15,241 bases of DNA from JBBQIY01 sp964618405 (GTDB lineage Bacteria; Verrucomicrobiota; Kiritimatiellia; RFP12; UBA3636): assembly GCA_964618405.1 (NCBI GenBank), contig CAZUAY010000066.1:1-15241 (forward strand). Direction: 5' to 3'. Position 1 is the stretch's first letter; the number at the start of each line of letters is the position of its first letter. Made by a program: the position numbers and the translations under genes. Shown here piece by piece: positions 13,819-15,241 of this stretch. Below the pieces are notes generated by a model. That model saw only the letters and a program-made list of their open reading frames with translations, was not told where the DNA came from and did no database searches.

Positions 13819-15093
13819 ATGACATCCGCATGGATTAGCCTAGCTGTATTTTTTCTCTGTTATTTGCTCTTTATCGTGTTGCCGACGCGACGTTCGTTGA
13901 CAGCTTGCGCTGGAGGTTTGTTGCTGGTTCTAGCAACCTCGCTCACTTGGCAAGAGGCGTTTCTAGAAAAGATCAGTTGGAATATCATGGGATTGTTTGT
14001 CGGAACCCTCGTTCTGGCCGAGCTATTCTTGCTTTCGCGTGTACCTGCCGTGATGGCGGAGTGGTTGGTCGACAAATCACGGTCGACGCGTACAGCGATG
14101 TTGGCTCTCTGCGCTCTTTCCGGCATTATTTCGATCTTTGTCGAAAACGTCGCCGTTGTGCTTCTTGTTGCCCCCGTTGCGCTGAGTCTGGCAGACAAGC
14201 TTAAGATCAACCCCGTGCCACTCTTGATCGGTGTTGCGATGAGTAGCAATCTGCAAGGCACCGCGACCATGATTGGCGATCCGCCGAGCATGATTCTTGC
14301 CGGCCACATGCGGATGGGCTTCTGGGAGTTTTTTGTCTATCACAGGAAGCCAGGGATTTTCTTTGCGGTTCAGATCGGCATGTTGGCGTCGCTGGTTGTT
14401 TTGGCGTTTCTATTCAGAGGGGCAAAAGGTAAAATCGAAGTTCTCGCCCAAGAGCGGGCCCGTTCTTGGATGCCAGCGGGCATGCTGGGGATCCTGATTT
14501 TGGGGCTGTCGTTTGCAACCGCCATCGATCCAGAATTTAAGTGGTTTGCGGGTGTTTATACGCTGGCACTCAGCATCGTCGCTTTAATCTGGTTCCAACT
14601 ACGAGTCCGCTGGGTTAGCACACGCCAACTACTCCAGTCGCTCGATTGGGATACCACCTTCTTTCTGATCGGCGTTTTTGTGCTGGTCGGTGCGCTTAGC
14701 GATTCTGGCTGGATGGATCATCTTGCCACCCTCATGTCGAGTACGGTCGGGAATAGTCCCTTCTTGGCGTTTGCGATGGTCATCGTTTTTTCGGTCCTTG
14801 TCTCGGGATTCGTTGACAACGTCCCTTTCCTTCTCGTGATGATCCCTGTCGTGCAAGAGGTGGCGATGAATCTACAGGTGGAGATTCCGTTGTTGATGTT
14901 CGGCCTGTTGATTGGATCCTGTTTGGGCGGAAACTTAACGCCGATTGGCGCTTCCGCCAATATCGTGACCATTGGTATTCTGCGCAAACGAGGCCAAATC
15001 GTCCGTTTCCGTGATTTTCTTCGGGTCAGCGTCCCGTTCACAGTCGTCAGTGTCTTTTGCGCCTGCCTGTTCGTTTGGCTTGTTTGGGGGTAG
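13819..15093 (+). CDS. Ion-transporter-superfamily permease (ArsB/NhaD/SLC13-like)
   Basis: This 424-residue protein has about eleven hydrophobic segments and an internal two-fold repeat. Half one carries IFVENVAVVLLVAPVAL (106-122) and SNLQGTATMIGDPPSMILAG (143-162). Half two carries the matching VSGFVDNVPFLLVMIPVV (328-345) and GSCLGGNLTPIGASANIV (366-383). These paired helical-hairpin motifs are the hallmark of the IT superfamily, which includes ArsB arsenite pumps, NhaD sodium/proton antiporters, the OCA2 P protein and SLC13 dicarboxylate/sulfate carriers. The length and the GDPPS/GASAN pair fit the ArsB/NhaD branch best, but no ars gene is nearby, so no gene symbol is given. The ribosome binding site AGAGGA lies about 11 bases upstream, a slightly long gap. 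A dyad follows 43 bases after the stop. Confidence 0.88.
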   Translation: MTSAWISLAVFFLCYLLFIVLPTRRSLTACAGGLLLVLATSLTWQEAFLEKISWNIMGLFVGTLVLAELFLLSRVPAVMAEWLVDKSRSTRTAMLALCALSGIISIFVENVAVVLLVAPVALSLADKLKINPVPLLIGVAMSSNLQGTATMIGDPPSMILAGHMRMGFWEFFVYHRKPGIFFAVQIGMLASLVVLAFLFRGAKGKIEVLAQERARSWMPAGMLGILILGLSFATAIDPEFKWFAGVYTLALSIVALIWFQLRVRWVSTRQLLQSLDWDTTFFLIGVFVLVGALSDSGWMDHLATLMSSTVGNSPFLAFAMVIVFSVLVSGFVDNVPFLLVMIPVVQEVAMNLQVEIPLLMFGLLIGSCLGGNLTPIGASANIVTIGILRKRGQIVRFRDFLRVSVPFTVVSVFCACLFVWLVWG

Positions 15094-15135
15094 ACGCTTC
15101 CGGTAAGGAATCAAAAAACTGAGAAAGTAAAATTG

Positions 15136-15182
15136 GTAATCGGTCAGTGACGGGGGGTGCCCCCCGTTGACAGCCCGATTAC
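15136..15182. repeat. 47-base dyad with GC-rich core (terminator or repeat element)
   Basis: An 8-base outer inverted repeat, GTAATCGG (15136-15143) and CCGATTAC (15175-15182), encloses the GC-rich hairpin ACGGGGGGTGCCCCCCGT (15150-15167). A GTCA/TGAC pair (15143-15146 and 15168-15171) could extend the hairpin in an alternative fold. It starts 43 bases after the permease stop and could end that transcript, but no T-run follows, so it is not a classical intrinsic terminator. Its style resembles the dyad at 11047-11106. Confidence 0.5.
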
Positions 15183-15188
15183 AGTCGC

Positions 15189-15241
15189 GAGTTGTGAGTT
15201 GCGAGGCTGGAGAGAGTGAGTAGTGAGTAGTGCGTAGTGCG
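15189..15241. repeat. Degenerate 7-base tandem repeats, running off the right edge
   Basis: The stretch divides without gaps into 7-base units: GAGTTGT, GAGTTGC and GAGGCTG from 15189, then GAGAGAG, then TGAGTAG twice from 15217 and TGCGTAG with a partial copy to the window end. The unit drifts along the array but the 7-base phase is kept. It is non-coding and follows the dyad at 15136-15182. Confidence 0.6.

Noticed and set aside
15189..15241. CRISPR-like array
   Set aside because: Units are 7 bases, contiguous and degenerate; there are no spacers and no cas genes.

Overview
This window of about 15.2 kb is bacterial chromosome. It has ordinary metabolic operons on the left and in the middle, and a more loosely packed transporter region full of repeats on the right. 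No rRNA, tRNA, CRISPR array, intact insertion sequence or phage gene was seen. The taxon cannot be fixed from sequence alone. A GH28-like beta-helix protein beside an MFS fragment, a sufBCDSU gene order, a three-gene pnt operon and intergenic heptamer and dyad repeats together suggest the PVC superphylum (Verrucomicrobiota/Lentisphaerota type). This is an inference of low to moderate confidence.

Layout. (1) 1-1944, minus strand: a GH28-like right-handed beta-helix protein, followed downstream by the N-terminal fragment of a second MFS transporter that breaks off after about 74 codons. (2) 1945-2557: a 613-bp divergent intergenic region. It holds a candidate operator for the GH28-like gene, a possible coding remnant, and a good sigma70-type promoter for pnt. 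(3) 2558-5435, plus strand: pntAA-pntAB-pntB, a complete proton-translocating transhydrogenase, with 4-bp ATGA overlaps at both junctions. (4) 5515-10789, minus strand: sufB-sufC-sufD-sufS-sufU, an Fe-S cluster assembly operon with junctions overlapping or only 4 bp apart. It converges on pntB. (5) 10790-11334: the suf promoter region with a perfect palindrome, a block of degenerate 7-bp repeats, a 60-bp dyad element with two internal hairpins, and a promoter for the next gene. (6) 11335-15093: three unrelated membrane transporters (MFS; 10-helix DMT/EamA-like; ArsB/NhaD/SLC13-like). (7) 15094-15241: a long dyad followed by another run of 7-bp repeats that leaves the window.

How the genes work together. 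PntAA, PntAB and PntB form one membrane complex that couples proton movement to hydride transfer between NAD(H) and NADP(H). SufB, SufC and SufD form the scaffold ATPase complex, SufS supplies sulfur from cysteine, and SufU most likely relays that sulfur. The three right-hand transporters have no visible functional partners.

There is no clear sign of a wholly new system. The most interesting points are: PntB carries Asn-Phe-Asp where the family usually has the Lys-Arg-Ser motif that binds the NADP 2'-phosphate; the dyad element has two hairpin loops complementary to each other; degenerate heptamer repeats occur in two separate intergenic regions; and a perfect palindrome lies within the suf promoter region.
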